35,468 bases of DNA from a virus. Every line of letters begins with the position of its first letter. The stretch's first letter is position 1. Under the pieces are notes generated by a model. The model made no database searches and had not been told where the DNA came from. It saw only the letters and a list, made by a program, of their open reading frames with translations. Below are positions 16,179 through 22,734 of the stretch, piece after piece. A program made the translations under genes and the position numbers. The stretch covers positions 3,089 to 38,556 of IMG/VR virus record IMGVR_UViG_3300030380_005651; one strand, 5' to 3'.

Positions 16179-16586
16179 GTGATTCACTGCGAGCAAGATC
16201 TTCTAGCAAATTTAATTGAACTCTCTCCAAAAAATGCTCGCCATAAATTTCGACAATGTATATTTGAATCTTGGAATTGGAAATGTGCTTACTGTGACAA
16301 AGTATTAGATAACAAAACAGCAACTATTGATCATATACTTCCAAAATTTAAAGGTGGACATAATGTTAAGTCAAATATGATTTGTTCTTGTTCCAAATGT
16401 AATAGATTAAAAGGATCACATCTTTTAAAAGATTGGTACAATCCCACATATAAGTTTTACCAAGAGGAGAGACTTGATAAGATAAAGCAGTGGATGGATC
16501 AAGATAACTCTATTAAAATCCTCTCCCCTGATACAGCAACACCATATATCACAAATGAATTCTACATTGGATGGGCAGCTTCCTGA
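16179..16586 (+). CDS. HNH endonuclease
   Basis: It encodes 135 residues with a GTG start. The zinc pairs are Cys36/Cys39 (KCAYCD) and Cys71/Cys74 (CSKC). The catalytic core is TIDHILPKFKGGHNVKSNMI with Asp51-His52, His61 and Asn66, followed by NRLKGS. All key HNH residues are present, so the enzyme should cut DNA with a divalent metal. It could be a free-standing homing endonuclease or a packaging or host-DNA nuclease; small HNH genes are common in marine cyanophages. The stop lies 32 bases inside the next gene, which uses another frame. Confidence 0.88.
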   Translation: MIHCEQDLLANLIELSPKNARHKFRQCIFESWNWKCAYCDKVLDNKTATIDHILPKFKGGHNVKSNMICSCSKCNRLKGSHLLKDWYNPTYKFYQEERLDKIKQWMDQDNSIKILSPDTATPYITNEFYIGWAAS

Positions 16587-16764
16587 AGACCAAGCTAAAG
16601 CATTTGCAAAGCAGTATGCAAAAGAGTTACAGGAAGAGAAACAAGCAAAAAATGATGCTTTGGTAGAAGCAAGATCCTTAAAAGAAGGAGATACTGCTTT
16701 GTATGGTAAACCAGGCCAAGATTTAAATTCTAAAATACAATCAGGAGAGATAAAAATTATTTAA
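16555..16764 (+). CDS. Small helical hypothetical protein
   Basis: It encodes 69 residues. A long charged helix (DQAKAFAKQYAKELQEEKQA) is followed by a short beta-turn region (GDTALYGKPGQDLNSKIQSG). It overlaps the end of the HNH gene by 32 bases in a different frame. I recall similar small proteins in cyanophages but no function. There is no membrane or secretion signal. Confidence 0.65.
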   Translation: MNSTLDGQLPEDQAKAFAKQYAKELQEEKQAKNDALVEARSLKEGDTALYGKPGQDLNSKIQSGEIKII

Positions 16765-16840
16765 CAAGAAATAATCTATAAAACCCAATGGCATCTTCAA
16801 GTTACAATGACATATATGACTTGTAATAAAGAAAGAACTG

Positions 16841-17128
16841 ATGTCAAAGAGGGCAAAAGCTAAAAAACTTTCAAAAGAACATTTGAAATGTAATAAACCT
16901 AGAAGGACTCCTAATCATAAAACAAAATCTCATGTAGTAAAAGCATGTGATAATGGCAAAGAAAAACTAATAAGATTTGGTCAGCAAGGTGTCAAAGGTG
17001 CTGGTAAAAATCCAAAAACTGCTAAAGAAAAAGCAAGAAAGAAATCTTATTATGCTAGACATAATGCTCAAGATAAGAATCCTAGTAAAATGTCAGCTAG
17101 ATATTGGTCACATAAAGTTAAGTGGTAA
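16841..17128 (+). CDS. Small highly basic conserved cyanophage protein
   Basis: It encodes 95 residues and is extremely rich in Lys and Arg. The central signature KLIRFGQQGVKGAGKNPKT, then EKARKKSYYARHNAQ and a terminal MSARYWSHKVKW is, as I recall, strongly conserved in marine cyanophages. A start region with KCNKPRRTPNHKTKSH could bind nucleic acid. The net charge suggests DNA or RNA binding, though no enzymatic motif is known. Its stop abuts the converging oxygenase gene at 17129. Confidence 0.78.
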   Translation: MSKRAKAKKLSKEHLKCNKPRRTPNHKTKSHVVKACDNGKEKLIRFGQQGVKGAGKNPKTAKEKARKKSYYARHNAQDKNPSKMSARYWSHKVKW

Positions 17129-17923
17129 TTAAATAAGACTCCAACTTCTCCACCATTTAGTAATTATATATTTATCTCCACTAATAGGTGGTAAAGCCTC
17201 ATGAAGCGTTTTAAAATTTGGAATTCCGTTAAAAAATAAGTTATTCCAAGCAATTAATAAGCCTTTTTTTGGTTTTATCTTTAAATTAAGATGTTTGAAA
17301 TAAGTTTCTCCCCCATCTTCAACATCATTTAGATATATCATTGTTGTCCAAGTTCTCTGACCCATCCATTCACAATAAGTTTTGTATTCAGCTGTAAATG
17401 GAGTAAAGAAATCATGATGTTCTTTGTAATATTCTCCTATTGCATATTTTTGACCTTGCATATTTTCCCCAATAAACGGATTTAAATTTAATAAATTTAC
17501 TAATTTTTTATCAATATTTAAAAAAAATTCATCTTCAAAGTATCCTAAACTTGCCGATTGACTTGTTCTGTAATCATTCACAAGGCAGGAATCATTTGGA
17601 TCTGCAACTGTAGATGCTGTTAGTCGAGAATCTATAAAAGTAATCATATCAGTGCATTCGTTGTCTGTTAGAAAATTTTCGTGTTTATATACTTGAGTAA
17701 ATGGATATTTAATTCTTTCACATTGAGTAGTTAATCTATTTTTATAAAAATCTAAATAATTAATTTTTTTTGGTTTTTTCTTAAAAGAACAAACTTTAAA
17801 CAAATATTTAATATCTTCATCATTTAATTTATATGTATTTTTAAATTCACGTATCACTTGCGTTTTACTAGCACCACTTAAGGCACATTCCATAAATCTT
17901 TCTATTATGTAATCGTTTTTCAC
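17129..17923 (-). CDS. 2-oxoglutarate/Fe(II) oxygenase of the prolyl 4-hydroxylase type
   Basis: It encodes 264 residues with a GTG start. The double-stranded beta-helix region starts after about residue 75. The iron ligands are H169-x-D171 (KEHHDFF) and His241 (TLHEAL), with Lys251 in GDKYIITKWWRS as the expected 2-oxoglutarate carboxylate ligand, ten residues later. The segment TTMIYLNDVEDGGETYF is typical of the P4H family. The N-terminal 70 residues form a separate helical domain. Such enzymes hydroxylate protein side chains or other substrates and are common in cyanophages, but the substrate is unknown. It is divergent from the small membrane gene at 17971. Confidence 0.88.
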   Translation of the reverse strand: MKNDYIIERFMECALSGASKTQVIREFKNTYKLNDEDIKYLFKVCSFKKKPKKINYLDFYKNRLTTQCERIKYPFTQVYKHENFLTDNECTDMITFIDSRLTASTVADPNDSCLVNDYRTSQSASLGYFEDEFFLNIDKKLVNLLNLNPFIGENMQGQKYAIGEYYKEHHDFFTPFTAEYKTYCEWMGQRTWTTMIYLNDVEDGGETYFKHLNLKIKPKKGLLIAWNNLFFNGIPNFKTLHEALPPISGDKYIITKWWRSWSLI

Positions 17924-17940
17924 CCTAAGTTTTAGTAGTC

Positions 17941-17955
17941 CTAAAATGATTTTAG
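17941..17955. promoter_or_regulatory. Operator-like 7-bp dyad between divergent genes
   Basis: CTAAAAT-G-ATTTTAG is a perfect palindrome with one central base, in the 47-base gap between the oxygenase gene (start 17923, leftward) and the small gene at 17971 (rightward). It could be an operator for both promoters. Confidence 0.4.
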
Positions 17956-17958
17956 ACG

Positions 17959-17965
17959 CTAAATA
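17959..17965 (+). promoter_or_regulatory. Late-promoter-like CTAAATA
   Basis: CTAAATA ends five bases before the ATG at 17971. It matches the late-promoter core I recall for T4-like cyanophages, but the distance is very short for a normal leader. The element is suggestive only. Confidence 0.35.
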
Positions 17966-17970
17966 GGATT

Positions 17971-18069
17971 ATGGAAGTAGTCGCTGTCAGTTTCATCATC
18001 TTATTTGGGAGCACATATGGGGTGGGAACACTTTTTTTAACACGAAAAGATTCTGATAAACTAAATTAA
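17971..18069 (+). CDS. 32-residue single-pass membrane peptide
   Basis: ATG at 17971 opens a 33-codon frame ending in TAA. The product has a hydrophobic helix over about residues 2-24 (EVVAVSFIILFGSTYGVGTL) and a charged RKDSDKLN tail. The size resembles small photosystem or cytochrome-complex subunits, but no residue signature identifies one. It lies behind a CTAAATA element and just upstream of the NblA-like gene. It is too short for routine gene finders, so its reality rests on composition and context. Confidence 0.5.
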   Translation: MEVVAVSFIILFGSTYGVGTLFLTRKDSDKLN

Positions 18070-18119
18070 TTGCTGATTAATTCACTGTTGGTACTATATG
18101 TATAAAGGTTTTTATTTAT

Positions 18120-18332
18120 ATGGATCTTAACCTTCCGACAAATGTTGAATTTTCTATTCATGCTGCGTCTTTGGCGATACAATCTTTAGATAGAGTAGAA
18201 TTGGAAGAGGCATTTATCGAGCTTTTACATCAAAAAGCATTAGATCGTCAGATGTTTTACGGCATACTGAAGGATCATGGCATTGATGCCAACATTCAAT
18301 TCCAGCTCTCTACTGAAGGGCAAATTTCTTAA
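18120..18332 (+). CDS. nblA: NblA-like phycobilisome-degradation adaptor
   Basis: It encodes 70 residues. Residues 10-53 (FSIHAASLAI, then LDRVELEEAFIELLHQKALD, then RQMFYGILKDHG) match the NblA layout: an F-x-(I/L) start, an (S/D)RE-x-(A/L)-x-(E/D)-x-L middle, and a helix carrying R-x-x-(M/L)-Y-x-x-LLK. NblA bridges phycobilisomes to the Clp protease in host cyanobacteria and triggers their degradation, releasing amino acids. Phage-borne nblA is known from freshwater Microcystis phage Ma-LMM01 and uncultured marine cyanophages. The C-terminal 17 residues (IDANIQFQLSTEGQIS) are an extension beyond the usual short family. The match is by motif only; other small helical families cannot be excluded. 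Confidence 0.6.
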   Translation: MDLNLPTNVEFSIHAASLAIQSLDRVELEEAFIELLHQKALDRQMFYGILKDHGIDANIQFQLSTEGQIS

Positions 18333-18337
18333 GAAAC

Positions 18338-18721
18338 ATGGCTACAAGAACGATTGAGGCAACTCTAGATAGATTCAGTGTTGATGCTGGATCTGAGATT
18401 ACATATCTCGGACCTACAGCAGCAGGTAATAAAGGTGATGCGGTAAGAGGATTTAGGGTTAATCCTGGGAGCACAGGGGACATTAAAGTGACTATTGATA
18501 GATCAGAGGGTGTAAATACAATTCAAATATTTCAAGAAGATGCTTTTGCCACAGGTAGTGCTCCTACTGGATTTCAAAAATTCTTTGACATAGCAAAAGC
18601 TGGTAAGGGTAAGGGAGCTGTAGGTGTCACAGTAACTAATGCTGCCAAGAACTATGTTGTACTTTTAGAATTAGATGGTTATTCTGAAGTAAGCTATAAC
18701 GGTTCTGTTGTCGTCCCATAA
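18338..18721 (+). CDS. Small beta-rich protein, probable virion component
   Basis: It encodes 127 residues. The sequence alternates short strands (TIEATLDRFSVDAGSEITYL; GFRVNPGSTGDIKVTIDRSE; YVVLLELDGYSEVSYNGSVV) and has no catalytic signature, signal or membrane segment. This fits a beta-sandwich decoration protein. It starts five bases after the NblA-like gene and overlaps the lysozyme-like gene, so it is co-transcribed with both. No family is recognised. Confidence 0.7.
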   Translation: MATRTIEATLDRFSVDAGSEITYLGPTAAGNKGDAVRGFRVNPGSTGDIKVTIDRSEGVNTIQIFQEDAFATGSAPTGFQKFFDIAKAGKGKGAVGVTVTNAAKNYVVLLELDGYSEVSYNGSVVVP

Positions 18722-19424
18722 ATATTCTTTATTTACTGAAAAAGGTTATCAATTAACAAAAAAATATACTGTTCCTAGAACTTATCTAGGAATGGGTAAA
18801 TATGCTGCATATAAAGATTTTGGTGAAAGTGTTTGGAGAATAGGTTATGGGAGTGAAATTATAGATAATCATTACTTGGATGCTAATGATAAAGCAACTC
18901 AAGATGACATTGATAAACAATTTTATGAAGATTTAAAGGGCTTTGCAAAAGATGTTGAGCAATACATTTTTGTCAATTTAAATAAAAATAAACGAGCAGC
19001 CCTTTTGAGTTTTGCTCATAGTATTGGTTTATGTTCATTTAAATCTTGTAAATTACTTGATTTAATAAACAGTTACGGGTCTAAAAATAAAATAATAAAA
19101 GAGTGGAGTCCCTATATTAATCGTATATGGATGTCAGGAGGCGACCTGATGATCGATAGGAGGCGTACAGAGTTAGATATGTACTTTGCCCCAGATAAAG
19201 AAATACCTACCTTCTATCGCCATAAATGCCATGCTAAGGTTTGTCTATTAAATATTGCGGAAACTTATAACGGATCTGCCACACAAATTAAAGGTATTGA
19301 ATATTTAGAAAAAAAAATTAAAGAACTTGACCCATCTGGGGACATACTTCGTCAGTTTTTTCGATACTGGAACAGTACTCCAAGTGGTCTAGGATCTCCT
19401 TTGCGTCGTAAGGTCGATCCTTAA
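18708..19424 (+). CDS. GH24 lysozyme-like protein
   Basis: It encodes 238 residues, taken from a TTG start that overlaps the previous gene by 14 bases. KYAAYKDFGESVWRIGYGS (31-49) matches the T4-lysozyme pattern aYkD-x-G-x-x-TIGyGh, with Asp37 at the catalytic Asp position. Downstream are KNKRAALLSFAHSIG, EWSPYIN and GGDLMIDRRRTELDMY, the family's final helix motif. The C-terminus ends in a basic FRYWNSTPSGLGSPLRR tail. Two usual active-site features are missing (the Thr before IGYG is Trp-Arg; the terminal His is Ser), and the Glu is not obvious. I recall a cyanophage family of this size. It may be a diverged peptidoglycan hydrolase or a non-catalytic homologue. Confidence 0.6.
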   Translation: MSSHKYSLFTEKGYQLTKKYTVPRTYLGMGKYAAYKDFGESVWRIGYGSEIIDNHYLDANDKATQDDIDKQFYEDLKGFAKDVEQYIFVNLNKNKRAALLSFAHSIGLCSFKSCKLLDLINSYGSKNKIIKEWSPYINRIWMSGGDLMIDRRRTELDMYFAPDKEIPTFYRHKCHAKVCLLNIAETYNGSATQIKGIEYLEKKIKELDPSGDILRQFFRYWNSTPSGLGSPLRRKVDP

Positions 19425-19506
19425 GCCAATCAATACAATCCATTAGTAAAAGTTCTCGACTATAATTTTTTTCAAATTCTTTGTAATTAATCGAAGTCTC
19501 GGTCAT
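19318..19506 (-). CDS. Small hypothetical protein overlapping lysozyme-like gene
   Basis: It encodes 62 residues from an ATG that overlaps the upstream DUF1599-like gene by about 20 bases. The sequence is charged and helical with SRELLLMDCIDWLKDRPYDA and DAKEILDHLEYC segments and no strand repetition. Its last 107 bases run antisense to the lysozyme-like gene's conserved C-terminus, so one of the two ends may be mis-read. It is kept because the upstream overlap suggests a coupled gene. Function is unknown. Confidence 0.45.
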   Translation of the reverse strand: MTETSINYKEFEKNYSRELLLMDCIDWLKDRPYDAKEILDHLEYCSSIEKTDEVCPQMGQVL

Positions 19507-19858
19507 GATCGAGGATATCTCGTGGTTTAAGTTCAATGTTTCCATTTTCGAAGAGTGATCTTGCTGTTTCATGGATTTCATCGTTTTGATCAGATGCCAT
19601 ACTTATTTTTAGCAGTACTAAATATCCAATAAGATCATTTACAACATCCTCATCATTAGCTAAGAGTCCAGCTCCCTTCATAATTCGATTTAATTTATCA
19701 TCTATACGAACTAATAACTGTTCTGTTGCAGAGCATTTACTAAAAATTCTGTTTGGTTCTAATGCCGAATTACCATATTTTCTATTTTTGTGAATTAAAA
19801 GTTCTTTAATATCATCACAGACTTCACTGATTTTTATTTCGGTTTGATTCATTGCCAT
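19487..19858 (-). CDS. DUF1599-like nucleotide-modification-associated protein
   Basis: It encodes 123 residues from an ATG preceded by GGAGATTAAC, a good ribosome-binding site; an upstream ATG in the same frame has none. The pattern KELLIHKNRKYGNSALEPNR, then ATEQLLVRIDDKLNRIMKG and NDEDVVNDLIGYLVLLKI matches the DUF1599 (nucleotide modification associated domain 1) family. Such proteins occur with phage DNA-modification or nucleotide-metabolism genes, and a Dam-like methyltransferase lies nearby. The reaction is not established. Confidence 0.75.
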   Translation of the reverse strand: MAMNQTEIKISEVCDDIKELLIHKNRKYGNSALEPNRIFSKCSATEQLLVRIDDKLNRIMKGAGLLANDEDVVNDLIGYLVLLKISMASDQNDEIHETARSLFENGNIELKPRDILDHDRDFD

Positions 19859-19882
19859 GTTAATCTCCAATAGAATAAACTT

Positions 19883-20080
19883 ATGAAACCTCAGTCTACC
19901 CAAAGTTACGACGTTGACAATCGCTATAGATTTTATAAGTCGTTAAATTCCAAAAAAGATATCAGTCCTGACAGGAGGGGAGTAAGACCTGCTGTGGATA
20001 ATAATAGTTCAAAAAATTTTTTAAAAACTTATATTGGTCAATTAAGGGACACAAATTTTCCTAGACAAATGCTTGACTAA
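19883..20080 (+). CDS. Small hypothetical protein
   Basis: It encodes 65 residues. The sequence is polar and basic with SYDVDNRYRFYKSLNSKKDI and a terminal KTYIGQLRDTNFPRQM segment, and it has no membrane segment. It is divergent from the DUF1599-like gene with a 24-base gap. Its stop overlaps the stop of the converging methyltransferase gene, an exact fit that favours a real gene. Nothing more can be said of its role. Confidence 0.5.
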   Translation: MKPQSTQSYDVDNRYRFYKSLNSKKDISPDRRGVRPAVDNNSSKNFLKTYIGQLRDTNFPRQMLD

Positions 20081-20697
20081 CAAATAACTTTACCTATATG
20101 TGAAAATATATTTTTAAATCTTTCTGTTTGATTAAATCCTAAATTTATTTCAGGTAAATAAATAAAATATCCCCAATTTATAGGTGACTCTAAACATTCG
20201 AATTTGTTACCGTGTATTAAATTAGCTCTATCTGTTGGGACACACACTGGAAAATCCCACATTTCTGGGCATGTTCTAATCATTTCAGGGTATGTAGTAA
20301 AAAATAAAGCTTCTGGTATATTTCTAAGTTTCCATTCCCTAAGTAATCTCCTAAACCAAATAACAGAGGGAGCCTTTGCACCTCTTCCTGCAGAAACACT
20401 CCATCTCCATGTGCCTCTTTTTTCTGCAAAAGAACATCTGCCATATGTTGGAGGAAATAAATAAGTCTTTCCAGTCCAAGGCTCTTCAATGTTTAAACCA
20501 TCTATTTCATATGTATATATTTTTGTTGCTCTTAAAAATTGATTATTAGCATCATATGTAGAGCATGGATCTAAATCTATATTTTTAAGTAATGCATCTA
20601 TGTAGGGAATGTATTCACATGGAGTTAACCAATCATGAGTTATATGATCTACTTGTGCTAAAGATCTTTTACTAGCACCCCATGATCCTTTGGTCAC
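20077..20697 (-). CDS. Dam-like phage N6-adenine methyltransferase homologue
   Basis: It encodes 206 residues with a GTG start overlapping the upstream stop (GTGA). Motifs of the phage Dam family are in order: HDWLTPCEYI (21-30), IDLDPCSTYDANNQF (40-54), DGLNIEEPW (66-74) and FPPTYG (81-86) where the family usually has (N/D)PPY. The region RGTWRWS, then KAPSVIWFRRLLREW and RANLIHGNKF follows. The altered motif IV (Phe for Asn/Asp and an extra Thr) raises doubt about catalysis; I recall the same variant in cyanophage relatives, so it may be a specialised subfamily. It would methylate or bind DNA. Confidence 0.72.
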   Translation of the reverse strand: MTKGSWGASKRSLAQVDHITHDWLTPCEYIPYIDALLKNIDLDPCSTYDANNQFLRATKIYTYEIDGLNIEEPWTGKTYLFPPTYGRCSFAEKRGTWRWSVSAGRGAKAPSVIWFRRLLREWKLRNIPEALFFTTYPEMIRTCPEMWDFPVCVPTDRANLIHGNKFECLESPINWGYFIYLPEINLGFNQTERFKNIFSHIGKVIC

Positions 20698-21101
20698 ATT
20701 ATTTTAAAACCAGTTCCTTCGCAATCTATTTTATAGTGAACAAGAGACATTTCTTTTGCATCTTGAATTATAAATAAAGCTTCTTTATCAGGATCTAATT
20801 TTTCTGCTCTGACTATAGCTTGCTTCATTACGTCTGCAGCTCCTTCCATATCACGCTTATTAAGGTCATCCACTGCCGTAATAAGGTTATTAACTGTTAA
20901 ATAAAACATAGATTTTTTCTCATCTTTGTGGTCTGGTACATAAACCATAGCTCCAGGACCTTCTTTGTTATAAAATCTAAAATAATAATCACACATATCA
21001 GCACATATTCTTTCTATAGTTAATTTATACAGCTTTTTTTCATCCTCTCCTATTGCTGTACCAATTAATTTTTTTAATAGTTGGTTTCTTCTGCTAGTCA
21101 T
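20694..21101 (-). CDS. Hypothetical protein
   Basis: It encodes 135 residues and is mostly helical. It has KKLIGTAIGEDEKKLYKLTI, a DYYFRFYNKEGPGAMVYVPD strand and a helix (ITAVDDLNKRDMEGAADVMK). The last part includes ALFIIQDAKEMSLVHYKIDC. It overlaps the neighbouring genes on both sides, so it belongs to the methyltransferase operon. I recall similar unnamed cyanophage proteins. No catalytic motif is clear. Confidence 0.65.
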   Translation of the reverse strand: MTSRRNQLLKKLIGTAIGEDEKKLYKLTIERICADMCDYYFRFYNKEGPGAMVYVPDHKDEKKSMFYLTVNNLITAVDDLNKRDMEGAADVMKQAIVRAEKLDPDKEALFIIQDAKEMSLVHYKIDCEGTGFKIM

Positions 21102-21702
21102 TTTTTACTCCATCTGTTACATTCTTATCATTTTTTTTATCTTTGTCAATTTTAATTAGATCCCCTAATCCCGATTTTTTAAGTGTTTCTAATAATTTTG
21201 GTAGTGGTCTGTAAAGTACTACAGCCTTTTGCATATTTCCTATTTTTTTAATTAATTTACCGTTTTTATCTCTTAATTTAGTTAATTCACCTTGTCTAAT
21301 TAAATACTCTGCCACACATCTATATCTTCTTTTTTCAGCTAAATTTATTTCTGGATATCTATCACAAATTGTACTAGTTTTCATATCACTGAAAGTTAAC
21401 CTTATTTGATCTGCCAGTGATAAGCCTAATATTAAATCTTTAGTGCTTGTTTCATAGCTTGAAACTAACTCTAAATATCTTCTAAGATCTTGATTATTAA
21501 AACTACCAGAGGGAGGTATAAATATTTCTACTTGTTCAATCAAGGATTTGCACAATTTTTTTCTAAAATTTTTAGTTGTTACTGAATTTATATCTAAATC
21601 AACAAATCGATAGCTCTGATAGAGATTATCAGGGTCTTTGTGTGGTGCATAATTTGTCGTATCTAAGATATCTACCCAGTCCTCTAATTGTTGTGCTTCC
21701 AT
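21094..21702 (-). CDS. Hypothetical protein with possible winged-helix segment
   Basis: It encodes 202 residues. The middle and end suggest a helix-turn-helix or wing (INLAEKRRYRCVAEYLIRQG; KLRDKNGKLIKKIGNMQKAV), with a Lys/Asp-rich tail. The start is acidic (EAQQLEDWVDILDTTNY). It overlaps the next gene by eight bases within a leftward operon of DNA-linked genes, which makes a DNA-binding role plausible but unproven. Confidence 0.55.
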   Translation of the reverse strand: MEAQQLEDWVDILDTTNYAPHKDPDNLYQSYRFVDLDINSVTTKNFRKKLCKSLIEQVEIFIPPSGSFNNQDLRRYLELVSSYETSTKDLILGLSLADQIRLTFSDMKTSTICDRYPEINLAEKRRYRCVAEYLIRQGELTKLRDKNGKLIKKIGNMQKAVVLYRPLPKLLETLKKSGLGDLIKIDKDKKNDKNVTDGVKND

Positions 21703-21731
21703 ATGAGGACACTATCTGTTCAGATACTAGC

Positions 21732-22100
21732 TTACTTTTTAATATCATTCCATTGTTGTCTATGACTAATTAGTAAAGCCCATATATAGTAATACTTTAG
21801 ACTCGTAAAATGATCTTTGAGTTTTACATACTCATCCCAATCCTCACCATATAGTTCAGTCAATCTTTTTTTACATTTTTCTAATGAACCACTATAATTT
21901 GTAGCTTCCCAAAATGATTTAGCTAATAACATTTCTTGTAATGTACATAAGCCTTGCAAATCTAAAGTAGACAGACTATGTAGAAGTTGGCTAATATCGG
22001 AATGATATGGATATTGTTTGTCATGCGTCGCCCTATTACTTATGCTGAATTGATCTTGATTTTGTTCTTGCTCCCTGTTGGGTACGTCGGAGCTAATCAT
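21732..22100 (-). CDS. Hypothetical protein with uncertain N-terminus
   Basis: It encodes 122 residues if the first ATG is used. The C-terminal two thirds (LQGLCTLQEMLLAKSFWEAT; DEYVKLKDHFTSLKYYYIWA) are helical and look real. The first about 26 residues are polar low complexity and run antisense to the small gene at 22023-22154, so the true start may be further in. It is in a leftward operon with unknown genes. No family is recognised. Confidence 0.5.
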   Translation of the reverse strand: MISSDVPNREQEQNQDQFSISNRATHDKQYPYHSDISQLLHSLSTLDLQGLCTLQEMLLAKSFWEATNYSGSLEKCKKRLTELYGEDWDEYVKLKDHFTSLKYYYIWALLISHRQQWNDIKK

Positions 22101-22154
22101 TTGTATGAGTTTGTTTCGGATAGAATCACTATAGAAGTAAAATTTAAAAAGTAA
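22023..22154 (+). CDS. 43-residue single-pass membrane protein
   Basis: This 44-codon frame starts with ATG and ends one base before the next gene's ATG. The product has a basic N-terminus (MRRPITYAELI), a membrane helix over about 8-27 (AELILILFLLPVGYVGANHL) and a polar tail ending KVEIRFKK-like (TIEVKFKK). It overlaps the 5' end of the leftward gene at 21732-22100 by 78 bases. I recall small cyanophage membrane proteins with a similar start and end. It is co-transcribed with the virion gene at 22156. Confidence 0.6.
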   Translation: MRRPITYAELILILFLLPVGYVGANHLYEFVSDRITIEVKFKK

Positions 22155-22155
22155 A

Positions 22156-22734
22156 ATGGGTGGAAGCAGACCATCACCTCCTACAATAATAATGCCAGAA
22201 GAGTCGAACCCACAGGCTTTTCAAACAATAGTTCCGCAAAAGAGTTATAAAGACCTAGCAGAATCTATGCGTAGGACTGAAAAAGAATATAATCGTTTAG
22301 TGGATCAAAGATATGATACTGTTGGAACAGCTGCGGAAATGGGTGCTAGAGATAAAGGTATACAAATGCAGGAAGCTGCATCTTATTTATCCTCTCTACC
22401 GGCAGGTGGATCTCCAGACACGAGTTTTAAAGAAACACCGAGAGCTTTTCCAATTAAATCCAATAGAAGATCAACATTTGATACAGTTCCTGGCTCAATG
22501 TCAGGTTTTGGTAGCACAAGACCGGGGACAGGTACTGGAACTAGCATGGGAGGATCTTTAGCAAATGATCCGGCAAAGGAGGCAGCAGCGAAAAGATATG
22601 AAGAATCAAAAAAAACATATGCAAAGGCATTAGATAAAGCTAAGAAGACACCTAGATCATTTATGCCGGAAACCAAAGATCCAGGATTTGCTCAAAATCC
22701 AGACTCTATGTATATTCCACAGCAAATAAATTAA
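22156..22734 (+). CDS. Virion-type Gly/Pro-rich protein
   Basis: It encodes 192 residues. The N-terminus (GGSRPSPPTIIMPEESNPQA, then VPQKSYKDLAESMRRTEKEY) recalls a family I know from marine cyanophage virions: a Pro-rich flexible start, a DLA helix and a Q-x-AASY-x-x-SLP turn. The middle is disordered (GSTRPGTGTGTSMGG) and the end is helical and Lys-rich. The stop overlaps the converging gene's stop. A structural role is inferred. Confidence 0.7.
   Translation: MGGSRPSPPTIIMPEESNPQAFQTIVPQKSYKDLAESMRRTEKEYNRLVDQRYDTVGTAAEMGARDKGIQMQEAASYLSSLPAGGSPDTSFKETPRAFPIKSNRRSTFDTVPGSMSGFGSTRPGTGTGTSMGGSLANDPAKEAAAKRYEESKKTYAKALDKAKKTPRSFMPETKDPGFAQNPDSMYIPQQIN

Noticed and set aside
16790-16828. 12-residue frame MASSSYNDIYDL before the basic gene
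   Set aside because: It is very short with no overlap or promoter support. A leader peptide is possible but not defensible.
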